From contig JAFSYV010000189.1 of the NCBI GenBank assembly GCA_017443585.1, positions 1-42,856 of the forward strand: a stretch of 42,856 nucleotides of DNA, given 5' to 3'. Source of the stretch: Lentisphaeria bacterium. Lineage in GTDB: Bacteria > Verrucomicrobiota > Lentisphaeria > Victivallales > Victivallaceae. The translations under genes and the position numbers were made by a program. The notes beneath the pieces are model-generated. The model saw only the letters and a program-made list of their open reading frames with translations, did no database searches and was not told the DNA's origin. The first letter of the stretch is position 1. Every line of letters starts with the position of its first letter. Positions 26,470 to 34,330 of this stretch are shown one piece after another.

Positions 26470-27192
26470 ATGCAGAACATGCGCATCGTCATCCTCGCCG
26501 GGCAGTCCAACATGGCCGGGCGGGGCGTCCCCGAACCCGAAGATTTTGTCCCCATCCCCGGTGTCTTCGCCCTCAATGAAAAACTGGAGTGGGTGGCCGC
26601 CGTGGAACCCGTGACCTTCGACCGGCCCAAACTGGCGGGGGTCTCCTGCGGGCGCTCTTTCGCCAGGATGCTGCTCTGGAGCACCCCCTGCGGTCCCGTG
26701 GGTCTGGTCCCCGCCGCCGTGGGCGGCTCGCCCATATCGTTGTGGAAGCCCGGTGCCGAGGAGGAGGGCACGGGCAAACATCCCTACGACGACGCCCTGC
26801 GCATGGCGGAAGCCGCCCGGCCTTACGGCGAGATCGTCGCCATTTTGTGGCATCAGGGCGAGAACGACGCCGTCATCCACAACGACCATTACGCCGCCGA
26901 TCTGGAAGAGGTGGTGCTGAACTTCCGCCGGGATTTGCGGCTCTCCGATCTGCCCTTCATCTGCGGCGAACTGGGCAAGTTCCTCAAAGGCACGAGGTGT
27001 GACTATCCCCCCGTGGAGGAGGGGATCCGGCAAGTCGTGGCGAAACTCCCCCGCATGGGGCTCGTTTCTTCGGAAGGTCTCTCCGACAAGGGGGATAAAC
27101 TCCACTTCGACACCCCCTCGCAGCGGATCTTCGGGAAACGCTACTTCGAGGAATACCTGCGAATCATCGGCAAGAGGCCCGGTTACTGGTGA
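26470..27192 (+). CDS. SGNH-family carbohydrate esterase (sialate O-acetylesterase/CE6-like)
   Basis: A 240-residue cytoplasmic hydrolase. ILAGQSNMAG carries catalytic Ser13, CGPVGLVPAAVGGSPISLW the oxyanion glycine block, ILWHQGENDA the conserved Q-G-E-N-D block, and GDKLHFD the catalytic Asp/His pair. These are the marks of the DUF303/CE6-type acetyl esterases that deacetylate sialate or xylan side chains. Length fits a single-domain member without accessory module. It is a monocistronic unit with its own promoter. Its position near the carbohydrate cassettes fits removal of acetyl groups from glycans, which is inference. Confidence 0.92.
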   Translation: MQNMRIVILAGQSNMAGRGVPEPEDFVPIPGVFALNEKLEWVAAVEPVTFDRPKLAGVSCGRSFARMLLWSTPCGPVGLVPAAVGGSPISLWKPGAEEEGTGKHPYDDALRMAEAARPYGEIVAILWHQGENDAVIHNDHYAADLEEVVLNFRRDLRLSDLPFICGELGKFLKGTRCDYPPVEEGIRQVVAKLPRMGLVSSEGLSDKGDKLHFDTPSQRIFGKRYFEEYLRIIGKRPGYW

Positions 27193-27210
27193 CGTTCCGG
27201 TCCCGCCCGT

Positions 27211-27300
27211 TCGCGAGGCCCGGCGCACCGAACGTCGGCTTCGTCTTTGCGCGGCGCCTGTCGCTAACGCTCTCCTGTTGCCGCGGTTCGCAAACTGGCG
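27211..27300 (+). repeat. GC-rich intergenic repeat, partial copy 3
   Basis: This gap after the esterase gene matches the left part of the composite repeat: CCGAACGTCGGCTTCG, CGGCGCCTGTCGCT and a GCCGCGGTTCGCAAAC block, in the same order as the reverse complement of 42.35-42.26 kb. The rest of the element and the 9-bp tail are missing. No gene is visible here. Confidence 0.65.
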
Positions 27301-27460
27301 TTGGCGTTGCCGTTGTCAGACCTGTCGGCTTTGTCGGGCAAACAAGGTATCCGGCTTGGCATTGGCGCCGTAATTGAGTTTTGCGGTCATTTTACCCTCA
27401 TGATTTACCGTTTCATGCAGGGAACCGCGTCTCGTTTTAACTTTTTGCATGTCAACGGGC

Positions 27461-27489
27461 TTGAAAAAAGGTGGAAGGGGGAGTATATT
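27461..27489 (+). promoter_or_regulatory. Strong promoter of a gene-free transcription unit
   Basis: TTGAAA (27461-27466), 17 bp, TATATT (27484-27489). The predicted start is near 27496. The next ORF begins more than 400 bp later, after two intrinsic terminators, so this promoter probably makes a non-coding RNA. Confidence 0.7.
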
Positions 27490-27495
27490 ATCCAA

Positions 27496-27739
27496 AGAGC
27501 GCGGCGGAAGTTCCTTCCCCGGAAGGAATGGCCGTCGGCTCGAGTTGTTGAAAAACCGTTAGATTTCAGCAAATGCTCGGAAACCGACCAAGTAAAGCGT
27601 ATTTGCAAACTATCATCGTTGATGAAATGTATCCGGTGAGATTGTGTCTTCACATCTTGCCGGACGTTCTCTGGCATGATGATAGTGGGCTCTTGGTCGG
27701 GCCTCCGAGCAGTGTTTGGGAGCGTTCGGTCTTTTTTTT
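27496..27739 (+). ncRNA. Candidate structured non-coding RNA, about 240 nt, 6S-like outline
   Basis: Seen in the sequence: a 5' hairpin (27497-27541), where GAGC-CGGCGG pairs with CCGTCG-GCTC around an inner TTCCTTC/GAAGGAA stem. Then comes a long interrupted helix: GCTCGG (27575-27580) with CCGAGC (27705-27710), CCGACCA (27584-27590) with TGGTCGG (27694-27700), CTATCATC (27610-27617) with GATGATAG (27678-27685), and a 14-bp hairpin 27632-27664 with one bulge. Asymmetric internal loops (19 by 8 and 14 by 13 nt) separate the helices. A terminator with eight T residues ends it. The bubble-in-a-rod layout recalls 6S RNA, but I see no decisive 6S sequence. tmRNA, RNase P and SRP RNA signatures are absent. 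Confidence 0.65.
27705..27739 (+). terminator. Intrinsic terminator of the candidate ncRNA
   Basis: CCGAGC (27705-27710) can alternatively pair with GTTCGG (27724-27729), followed by TCTTTTTTTT. The same CCGAGC also closes the long helix of the RNA, so the two folds compete. Confidence 0.65.
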
Positions 27740-27757
27740 GCCCTCATTCTCAAGCAC

Positions 27758-27796
27758 GCTGGACTCTTCCGCAAGGACGAAGCTCCGGCCTTTTTT
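27758..27796 (+). terminator. Second intrinsic terminator
   Basis: GCTGGA (27758-27763) pairs with TCCGGC (27784-27789), with an inner CTTC/GAAG stem, followed by six T residues (27791-27796). It stands 20 bp after the first terminator and may be a backup. Confidence 0.6.
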
Positions 27797-27923
27797 ATGC
27801 CTGTCTCCCTCCTTCGCGGCAAAGAAATTACGTTTTTTCTTGAAAAAGGTGTAAGAAAGGCAAAAAAGCCGACAGTAAAGTTCACAGAAGAGGAAAATCT
27901 CTCAAAAAGAAAGGGGGCAGAGA

Positions 27924-29159
27924 ATGAAGAAGTTTTTCGCGCTATTCTTTGGGATCGGAGTTTTTTTTGCAGTGCTTGCTGATAATATTCCGGAATATGT
28001 ACAGAAATGGCAGGAAAATGCCAGAAAAGGCAATGCTCTTGCTCAGTACCTTTTGGGAAATGTCTATGCCACAGGGGGAAAATCCATTCCTAAGGACGAA
28101 AAGGAAGCCGTCAAGTGGTACCGCAAATCCGCGGAACAAGGGGAGTCACAAGCTCAGTATGCGCTGGGATTATGTTACCTCGAAGGTCGGGGGATCGAAA
28201 AAAATCTGGTGGAGGCCGTTAAATGGTTTCGCAAGGCGGCGGAAAAAGGAGATGCGATCGCGCAGGAGAAAGTGGCAAACTGTTACCTCAACGGTTGGGG
28301 CATCGAAAAAAATCCGTCCGAGGCATTCAAATGGTACCGCAAGTCTGCCGAAAATGATGGCTCCCCGACGATGCAGACGATTGTCGGCGATTTCTATTGT
28401 TACGGGATCGGCATCGAACGCAATCCTGTCGAGGCCGTCAAGTGGTACCGTAAGGCGGCGGCACGAAACCTGCCGATGGCGGAACATCGGCTGGGATTGT
28501 GTTACATGAGGGGCATCGGTGTCGAACAAAATTTCGTCGAGGCGATTAAATGGTTCCGCAAGCCTGCTGAGTGGGGATTGGCGGAAGCGCAGGTCGACTT
28601 GGGCACATGCTACTGCGACGGCAGTGGCGTTGAAAAAAATCCGACTGAAGGCGTCAAATGGTTTCGCAAGGCAGCAAAGCAGGGAAGTGTGGACGCACTG
28701 TTTCATTTGGGGATGTGTTGTGTCGTCGGTGCAGGTGTTGAGAAGAATTTCGCCGAAGCCGTCAGGCTGTACCGTATTGCGGCAGAACATGGTCATCCGA
28801 GAGCGCAGTACGAGTTGGGCGTGTGTCACATGCAAGGCGAAGGCGTTGAAAAGAACTTGGTTGAGGCTGTCAAGTGGTTTCACAAGGCAGCAGAACAAGG
28901 GCATGTGGGGGCTCAGTATAACTTGGGGGCGTGTTACGCCAGAGGTGAAGGTGTCAAAAAGAATTATGCTGAGGCGTCCAAGTGGTTTCGCAGGGCAGCG
29001 GAACGGGGCCATGCGGATGCACAGTATCTCCTGGGCCTTCACTACCTCGGCGGTATAGGTGTTGAAAAGAATCAGGTTGAAGGCGTTAAGTGGGTTCGAG
29101 CAGCGGCGGCACAGGGCCACAAGGAGGGGCAAAACCTCCTTAAAGAAAAGGGATTTTAA
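27924..29159 (+). CDS. Secreted Sel1-like repeat (SLR/TPR-like) protein
   Basis: A 411-residue protein with a signal peptide (MKKFFALFFGIGVFFAVLA) and ten consecutive 36-residue Sel1-like repeats from about residue 34 to the end, plus a half repeat. Each carries the A-x2-LG-x-CY-x2-G-x-GVEKN-x2-EAVKWFRKAAEQG pattern. Such alpha-alpha solenoids act as protein-interaction scaffolds; a periplasmic partner is likely but unknown. GGGGGCAGAG stands before the ATG. Codon use is AT-richer than the neighbours, and the gene belongs to the 27.9-30.3 kb low-GC block. A hairpin (CCCCACT/AGTGGGG) follows at 29170-29188. Confidence 0.92.
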   Translation: MKKFFALFFGIGVFFAVLADNIPEYVQKWQENARKGNALAQYLLGNVYATGGKSIPKDEKEAVKWYRKSAEQGESQAQYALGLCYLEGRGIEKNLVEAVKWFRKAAEKGDAIAQEKVANCYLNGWGIEKNPSEAFKWYRKSAENDGSPTMQTIVGDFYCYGIGIERNPVEAVKWYRKAAARNLPMAEHRLGLCYMRGIGVEQNFVEAIKWFRKPAEWGLAEAQVDLGTCYCDGSGVEKNPTEGVKWFRKAAKQGSVDALFHLGMCCVVGAGVEKNFAEAVRLYRIAAEHGHPRAQYELGVCHMQGEGVEKNLVEAVKWFHKAAEQGHVGAQYNLGACYARGEGVKKNYAEASKWFRRAAERGHADAQYLLGLHYLGGIGVEKNQVEGVKWVRAAAAQGHKEGQNLLKEKGF

Positions 29160-29169
29160 GGAGGTCCCT

Positions 29170-29188
29170 CCCCACTTGAATAGTGGGG
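29170..29188 (+). terminator. Hairpin after the Sel1-repeat gene, possible terminator
   Basis: CCCCACT (29170-29176), 5-nt loop, AGTGGGG (29182-29188). Only a weak T stretch follows, so termination may be partial. It lies 10 bp after the stop codon. Confidence 0.4.
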
Positions 29189-29254
29189 GTAATGTTTTGG
29201 GAGGTCAAGAAAGAAGAGAGAAAATAAAGGGAATGTTCGTGAGTAGGCGTTAGA

Positions 29255-29911
29255 ATGAGGAAAATAACAAAAATCATAAAGGGGCATTCGATTACGGCAA
29301 GTTTGTTTGCCTTTTGCCTGATTTGCATACTCTTCGTTTTATCCCTGCTCCTCTGCGAACTGAGGGGGATTACACCGGTTTTCAATGAAATTGACAAAAA
29401 AGGCCCTGTTATTGTCTTTGTTGCTGGTTTGGGGGAGCCGTGGCACGAGACGCTTACCATGACGGCCCAATTGTTCAAGAATTGGAACTATGCCGTCTTC
29501 TCATGGAATCAAAAACAGAACATCATGGATTGGTTGAAACAAAACAGCCGGAGAAGACTCATTCTGATCGGTCACAGCTTAGGTGCAGGCACCGCCGTTC
29601 GGGTCGCAAATGAGAATGCTTCGGTCACAGGTCTGTTGATAACGTTGGATCCTGTTGGCCCGATGCCATCTTTCTCAAATGCTCTAAGCAATATCCCGTG
29701 GGTCAATGTTCGTGGGTGCGGGCGTTCTTGGAATGATTTTGTTGCAGGCTGCGGGGGGCGTTGGAAAACGCTTCCCAACTATTGTTTGAACGTTCGTTCG
29801 ATGCGGGATCATAATGCTCCTTACCATATGCTTCGAGATATGGGGCTCTTGAAGGTGAACGCTTTTCTGCTGAAATTGCAGAATCCTCCAAAGGCAAAAC
29901 GGGGTGAGTAG
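29255..29911 (+). CDS. Membrane-anchored alpha/beta hydrolase
   Basis: A 218-residue protein with one N-terminal membrane segment (~12-35: SITASLFAFCLICILFVLSL). The nucleophile elbow GHSLGAG places Ser108, with Asp132 (TLDPVG) and His186 or His191 (RDHNAPYH) as candidate triad members. VIVFVAGLGEPW may form the oxyanion strand. It is shorter than usual lipases (lid region absent). The substrate is unknown; a lipase or esterase role is inferred. The ribosome-binding site is weak, 95 bp follow the Sel1-repeat gene, and it may be cotranscribed with it. Base composition is as AT-rich as that gene. Confidence 0.8.
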   Translation: MRKITKIIKGHSITASLFAFCLICILFVLSLLLCELRGITPVFNEIDKKGPVIVFVAGLGEPWHETLTMTAQLFKNWNYAVFSWNQKQNIMDWLKQNSRRRLILIGHSLGAGTAVRVANENASVTGLLITLDPVGPMPSFSNALSNIPWVNVRGCGRSWNDFVAGCGGRWKTLPNYCLNVRSMRDHNAPYHMLRDMGLLKVNAFLLKLQNPPKAKRGE

Positions 29912-30077
29912 GAAGACGGTTTGACATTCGTACATATTGATGCAGCATTTTTATCACGAAACTGAGAATATCGGCGTGAGAGGAGGTGAGACGGAAGCGA
30001 AAATTCTGAAAAACGTAAGGATGGTAAGTTGAGTCTTGATTCCAAGAAATGTTTAATCGTAAAAAGTGGAGATCAAA

Positions 30078-30299
30078 ATGAAAAAAATCTTGTTGATGGT
30101 CGTTGCATGTCTTATGCTGGTTATCGGTGGGTGCAGAAGACCTGACGCTACGATTGTGGACAGGGAGACCGGCCAGGCAACCGATGTTTATGTGAACCAC
30201 GAGCCTCCCGAAAAAGTCAGTGTGGGAAAAGCCCTTGCCGTGGGGGCCGGGCTGCTGCTCCTGTATTTGGTGACGGGAGGAGGCAGTTCCGGAAACTAA
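30078..30299 (+). CDS. Small lipoprotein of unknown function
   Basis: A 73-residue protein with a lipoprotein signal (MKKILLMVVACLMLVIGGC; cleavage before Cys19 is likely). The mature part has a charged middle (PDATIVDRETGQATDVYVNH) and a hydrophobic, Gly-rich C-terminus (ALAVGAGLLLLYLVTGGG) that could be a second membrane segment. I prefer ATG 30078 to the GTG at 30066, because GTGGAG stands before it. The family is not recognised. It is the last gene of the low-GC block. Confidence 0.65.
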   Translation: MKKILLMVVACLMLVIGGCRRPDATIVDRETGQATDVYVNHEPPEKVSVGKALAVGAGLLLLYLVTGGGSSGN

Positions 30300-30398
30300 G
30301 TGCTGTAAGGTTGCTGACTGGGGCAATATCGCACTTCCCCCAGCCTTCGTTTCCCAGATGGAACCGTTGACGGCACAATTTTTCGGTAGTGGATGAGG

Positions 30399-30512
30399 CA
30401 CAGACCAAAACGAGACCAAGCGCCGTGAAGGCGCTGCGGGCGCTGTGTATTGCCGCCGGGCCGGTTGCCAGTCTGCGGGCGAAACGCTGAGTGTCGCACG
30501 CCGCGTGTATCG
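30399..30512 (-). repeat. GC-rich intergenic repeat, copy 4 (inner block)
   Basis: This segment aligns without gaps over 114 bp with 42134-42247 (about 80 percent identical by eye), for example GCCGCCGGGCCGGTTGCC and ACGCTGAGTGTCGC. It lies in the 700-bp gene-free stretch after the lipoprotein gene. The orientation matches the 42.1 kb copy (both read on the minus strand relative to copy 1). The 9-bp tail and the outer CCGAACGTCGG block are absent. Confidence 0.75.
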
Positions 30513-30990
30513 TGCAGTGGTGAAAGATCCCGCTGGCTGGGAGGTCTGCAAACCCCGGTCGGAGCTCCACGGCGAAGGCGCTTAGCGCCGAGCGCGCAGG
30601 GGACGAACAAAGCGAACCGCCGCCGCTTCGGGCGGCGGACGCGGCCCGACAGGGGCGCGGGCGAAGTGGCGACGAGCATACGCCGACATCGAATCCGCCG
30701 CAGGCGGGCCGAGGTCGGCGCTGTAATCTAAGAAAAGAGGCTTCTCACCAAACGCCGGTCGGAGCCGCACACGCGCCAAAAAGGTCGGCGGCTGTTGCAC
30801 CCCATAGACGGGGCGCCCCGTGAAAAAGAGAGGGGGGCGCGGGGGAAGAGAAAAACGCGTCGCGTTTTGCTTTTCCCCGCACCGCACAGCCTTGTAACAG
30901 TTACTGAGCGCCCGTAAAAACCGAGAGGCCCCCAGCCGTATGGGGAAGCGTGTTTCGAAAAAAATCCTGACGAACGCCTCATGGTAAAAA
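30513..30990. other. Gene-free GC-rich palindromic stretch
   Basis: No convincing gene lies here; the frames in it lack a start signal and codon bias. It is rich in inverted repeats: GGCGCTTAGCGCC (near 30578), CCGCCGCC/GGCGGCGG (30617-30624 with 30631-30638), and a composite hairpin at 30842-30878 (GGGGAA and AAAACGC arms with GCGTTTT and TTCCCC). The segment near 30760-30790 (CACGCGCCAAAAAGG) resembles CACACGCCAAAAACG at 42.35 kb, so the repeat family probably extends to about 30790. Confidence 0.5.
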
Positions 30991-31000
30991 AGGAGGCGTC

Positions 31001-31297
31001 ATGTCCGTTTCAGCGACCAACTGCAGGGCCGCCCTCTTCCGCCGCACCGGAGCGGAACAGGGCCGGAGCGTTTATGAGAAAAAAGGCGTGTTTCCGGCGT
31101 TTTTCATCGAACACGTGAAAAGCTCCCCGGAGGGCGAAACCGGGGAGCTGTCGGAGATCCTGCTCCCGCCCGGAGCCGCTCCCGAGGCCGGGGACGAGCT
31201 GGAGGTCGAGGGGGCGCGGTACCGGATCTCCGGCATCCGCAGCTGCATCGACGCTTCGGGGCGCTTGCGGGGATTCCGCTGCACTTTCCTGCGCTGA
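31001..31297 (+). CDS. Small protein of unknown function
   Basis: A 98-residue soluble protein. The sequence ends with a beta-rich segment (GDELEVEGARYRISGIRSCIDASGRLRGFRCTFL) of the kind seen in small phage head-tail or OB-like proteins, but this is only a resemblance. The Shine-Dalgarno AAGGAGG, 5 bp before the ATG, is the best in the window, which supports it being a real gene. It stands alone between a repeat stretch and a convergent operon. No family is recognised. Confidence 0.55.
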   Translation: MSVSATNCRAALFRRTGAEQGRSVYEKKGVFPAFFIEHVKSSPEGETGELSEILLPPGAAPEAGDELEVEGARYRISGIRSCIDASGRLRGFRCTFLR

Positions 31298-31300
31298 ACT

Positions 31301-31642
31301 TCAGCGGGCCGGGCCCGAGGCGATGAGATTCACCCCCGTATTGCCGATGTCGGAAACGATGACCGCTCCCGGCTCCGCTTCGGGGAAACTTTTCTTCAGG
31401 ATCGTGTTGAGGAGACCTGCGATGAGTTTCCGGGGCAGGGGCTTGTCGGTCCGCACGGGCTGGAACCGGCCGTCGGTGCAGCGGAGCACCGCCGTCACCA
31501 CCCGCCGGGGATCCCGGAGCTCCGTTTCGGCGTAGGCCGCGCCCCTCGGACAGCGGTTGCCCGTGCAGAGGATCTTTCCTTCCTTTTCGTCGACTTCCAT
31601 TTCACAGCCTGTGGGACAGGTGATGCAGATAATTCTTTTCAT
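31301..31642 (-). CDS. DUF1667 protein (Cys-rich small protein)
   Basis: A 113-residue protein with two Cys pairs: CITCPTGCEMEV and CTGNRCPRGAAYAETE, an arrangement that may bind a metal or Fe-S cluster. DUF1667 proteins are typically encoded beside GlpA-like and FAD-dependent oxidoreductases, where they are thought to be a partner or electron-transfer subunit. I start at ATG 31642, overlapping the upstream stop by 4 bp (ATGA). It is the last gene of the operon. Confidence 0.85.
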   Translation of the reverse strand: MKRIICITCPTGCEMEVDEKEGKILCTGNRCPRGAAYAETELRDPRRVVTAVLRCTDGRFQPVRTDKPLPRKLIAGLLNTILKKSFPEAEPGAVIVSDIGNTGVNLIASGPAR

Positions 31643-32874
31643 TTGCACTCCTCGAGTTCGAAGGAAAGGTTTTTCGCTCCCGCGGGAACGTCGGCTTTCA
31701 TGGTGAGCATTTCCGCCGGACGCACCGACACGCACATTTTTTTCGCGATCTCGCTCCCGTCGGCGAGGAACGACAGCTTCGCCCGGCGGCAGCTGACGGT
31801 GGGCCGGAAGAAGAATTCGCAGCTTTCCCCCGCGGCGCACCGGCCGGGAACGACGTATTTCAAGGTTCTGCTGCACGTCACGGGCAGCTCCGCCGCGGGG
31901 AGCCCCGCTCCCGAAGCGTACCGCGCGGCGCTTTCTCCCGCCCGCCGGGCTTCCAGCGAAGCGAAGTCCACCAGATCGTGGACGTGGAGGGAGTTTCCGG
32001 CGGCGAAGACCCCCGGCACGGAGCACTGGAGCGAGGAATCCACTCCGGGGCCCCCCGTGGCCGGATCCAGCTTCGCCCCCATGGCCTTGAGCAGTTCGTT
32101 TTCGGGGATGAGCCCCACCGAGAAGAGTATCGTGTCGCACTTGAAGGTCATCACCTCGCCCGTGGTCATGTTCTCCACTTCCGCCGCCTCGACCCGGTTC
32201 CGGCCGATGATCTTCCGGCAGCGGTGCGAGAGCAGAAGCGGGATGTCGAAGTCCCGCAGGCACTGGGCGATGTTCCGGGGCAGTCCCGAGGGCTCCGGCA
32301 GGATCTCGATGACCGCCGCCACCTCGATGCCGCTCCAGCGGCACCGGCGGGCCATGATGAGCCCGATGTCCCCCGAGCCCACGATGAGCGCCCGGCGGCC
32401 CGGAAGCATGCCGTTCAGGTTCATGAGTTTCTGGGCGGACCCCGCCGTGTAGATGCCGGCGCACCGGTCTCCCGGCACGGCGATGTTGGCCCTGGTCCGC
32501 TCCCGGCAGCCCGTGGTGAAGACCGCCGCGCGGGACTCGACTTTCGTCACGCCGTCCGCGGCGGAAAAGAGGGTCGCTTCGAAGGTCCCGTCCGAACGGC
32601 GGACCACGGAACTGACCGTTTCGCCGCAGCGGATCTCCGCCCCCGATCCACGGGCGGCCCGTTCCATGCGCAACGCGTATTCGGGGCCCGTGAGCTCCGC
32701 GTTGAAGAAGCGCAGCCCGAACCCGTTGTGGATGCACTGGCACAACACGCCGCCGCAGGCTTCCTCCCGGTCCACGGTCAGGACTTTCGCACCCGCCGAA
32801 GCGGCCGCCTGAGCCGCGGAAAGACCCGCGCCTCCGGCGCCGATGACCAGCACGTCGCAGTCGATCTTTTTCAT
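31639..32874 (-). CDS. FAD-dependent NAD(P)-type oxidoreductase
   Basis: A 411-residue flavoprotein. The N-terminal FAD site is VIGAGGAGLSAAQAAASAG (residues ~10-28), with GGVLCQCIHNGFGL, a block typical of the TM1433-like family. A second nucleotide-binding site follows (RRALIVGSGDIGLIMARR, ~190-207), probably for NAD(P)H. It is thought to work with the GlpA-like subunit and the DUF1667 protein in oxidising glycerol 3-phosphate or a related substrate. The start is 1 bp after the GlpA-like gene, and its end overlaps the DUF1667 gene by 4 bp. Confidence 0.88.
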   Translation of the reverse strand: MKKIDCDVLVIGAGGAGLSAAQAAASAGAKVLTVDREEACGGVLCQCIHNGFGLRFFNAELTGPEYALRMERAARGSGAEIRCGETVSSVVRRSDGTFEATLFSAADGVTKVESRAAVFTTGCRERTRANIAVPGDRCAGIYTAGSAQKLMNLNGMLPGRRALIVGSGDIGLIMARRCRWSGIEVAAVIEILPEPSGLPRNIAQCLRDFDIPLLLSHRCRKIIGRNRVEAAEVENMTTGEVMTFKCDTILFSVGLIPENELLKAMGAKLDPATGGPGVDSSLQCSVPGVFAAGNSLHVHDLVDFASLEARRAGESAARYASGAGLPAAELPVTCSRTLKYVVPGRCAAGESCEFFFRPTVSCRRAKLSFLADGSEIAKKMCVSVRPAEMLTMKADVPAGAKNLSFELEECK

Positions 32875-32875
32875 C

Positions 32876-34330
32876 TTACTTCACCTCCAAATCGCCCAGA
32901 TGTCCGGCCAGCAGTTCGCTGCCGGGGCCCCGTTTCGTCAGCTGTTCCAGGGGGATGCCGCTTTCCTGGGAAATGATCTGCATGATCCGGGGGGCGCAGA
33001 AGCCCCCCTGGCACCGGCCCATCCCCGCCCGAGTGCGGAACTTGACGCCGTCCAGGGTCACATGTCCCCGGCGGACCGCCGCCACGATCTCCGCTTCGGA
33101 AATGAATTCGCACCGGCAGATGATCCGTGAAGCGAGCTTGTCGTCCGCATGGAGCTTGTCGATCTCCTCCGGCGAAAGGTCCCGCGCCCGTTTTTCCGGG
33201 GGGAGCTTCTTCCGGGGCTCGCTCTTGGGTTCGAGGGCAAGTCCGCACTTGCCCAGCAGATCCTTTATATACACGCCGATGGCGGGCGAGGCGGTCAGCC
33301 CCGGCGACTGGATCCCCGCCGCCTGGATGAGGTCGGTCGCCTTTTCCGACCGGGCGATGTAGAAGTCCTCATTGCCGACCAGCACGGGACGCAGCCCCGA
33401 AAAGGCCGCCACCAGATCCCGTTCCGAAATGCCGTCGACCATCTTCCGGGAGTGGACGAAGATCTTTTCCCTTTCCTCCGCCGTGGTGCCGGTCTCCTCC
33501 TTGTCCTCGGTCATCACCGCCGAAGGGCCGATCATGGTGGTGCCCCCCGCGGTGGGGATCACCAGCATCCCCTTGGAACAGGGGGTGGGCACCGGGAAGA
33601 CCACGCGGGAAGGCCGGGCCGCCGAGGTCCGGTCGAGAAGATACTCCTCCCCTTTGCGGGGCTTGATCTCGAACTCTTCGCCGCCGCAGAGCCGTGAAAT
33701 CTCATCGGCGTAAAGGCCGGCCGCGTTCACCGTGAAGTGGGCTTCGATCACCCGGCCGTCGGCGGCTCGCAACCGGCGGAAATCTCCCTCTCTTTCGCTC
33801 GAAACGACCGCGAAGTTCCGCCAGAACTCCACGCCGTTGAGTTCCGCCGATTCCACCAGAGAGAAGACGTAGCCGTAGGGCTCGATGACGCCGCCCCGAG
33901 GCACGAAGAATCCCGCCGTCGCCGCCTCGGTCAGCTTGGGTTCCAGTTCCAGCAGCCGCTTGCGGTCGCACAGCTCGATCCCCGGAACTTTGTTGGCCAC
34001 GCCCTGCTCGTAAAGTTTCCGCAGCGCGGGCAGCTCCTCTTCGCTGTAGGCGACGACGATGATGCCGCACCGGACGAATTCGAACCCCAGCTCCTTCTGC
34101 AGATCGTCGAACATGGGGTTGCCTTCCAGCTCCAGCTTCGCCATGAGCGTCTTCGCCGCCGAGTGGTGGAATCCCCCGTGGATGATGCCGGAATTGGCCT
34201 TGCTCACGCCGAAACAGGCGTCGGCGCAGCGGTCCAGCAGCGCCACCTTGAGCTGATAATGGGAAAGCTGCCAGGCCACGGCGGCCCCCGTGGCCCCCGC
34301 GCCGATCACCGCAACATCGTAACGTTTCAT
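32876..34330 (-). CDS. GlpA-like glycerol-3-phosphate dehydrogenase with C-terminal BFD-type [2Fe-2S] domain
   Basis: A 484-residue flavoprotein. The N-terminal DAO-type FAD domain begins VAVIGAGATGAAVAWQLSHY, with the GIIHGGFHHS and GLTASPAIGVY blocks of the GlpA family. The C-terminal part holds the BFD-like cluster site ICRCEF...GMGRCQGGFC, with four Cys for a [2Fe-2S] centre. It is shorter than GlpA (~540 residues). The reaction is probably oxidation of glycerol 3-phosphate to dihydroxyacetone phosphate, but a different polyol phosphate is possible. The start ATG 34330 is adjacent to the HAD-IIA stop. A longer upstream frame is a shadow. Confidence 0.9.
   Translation of the reverse strand: MKRYDVAVIGAGATGAAVAWQLSHYQLKVALLDRCADACFGVSKANSGIIHGGFHHSAAKTLMAKLELEGNPMFDDLQKELGFEFVRCGIIVVAYSEEELPALRKLYEQGVANKVPGIELCDRKRLLELEPKLTEAATAGFFVPRGGVIEPYGYVFSLVESAELNGVEFWRNFAVVSSEREGDFRRLRAADGRVIEAHFTVNAAGLYADEISRLCGGEEFEIKPRKGEEYLLDRTSAARPSRVVFPVPTPCSKGMLVIPTAGGTTMIGPSAVMTEDKEETGTTAEEREKIFVHSRKMVDGISERDLVAAFSGLRPVLVGNEDFYIARSEKATDLIQAAGIQSPGLTASPAIGVYIKDLLGKCGLALEPKSEPRKKLPPEKRARDLSPEEIDKLHADDKLASRIICRCEFISEAEIVAAVRRGHVTLDGVKFRTRAGMGRCQGGFCAPRIMQIISQESGIPLEQLTKRGPGSELLAGHLGDLEVK

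Noticed and set aside
27496-27739. tmRNA, RNase P RNA or SRP RNA
   Set aside because: No tag-peptide or TpsiC-like end, no RNase P core motifs, and only a chance GGAAGGAA resemblance to SRP RNA.
27301-27885. Several small frames on both strands around the structured RNA
   Set aside because: They overlap promoter, hairpins and terminators, and have no plausible start signals.
28170-29132. Long antisense frame opposite the Sel1-repeat gene
   Set aside because: Its repeats mirror the sense repeats; no ribosome-binding site, and the sense protein is a clear family member.
30582-30982. Minus-strand frames in the gap after the lipoprotein gene
   Set aside because: Low-complexity Arg/Pro-rich translations inside repeats; no ribosome-binding site or conserved pattern.
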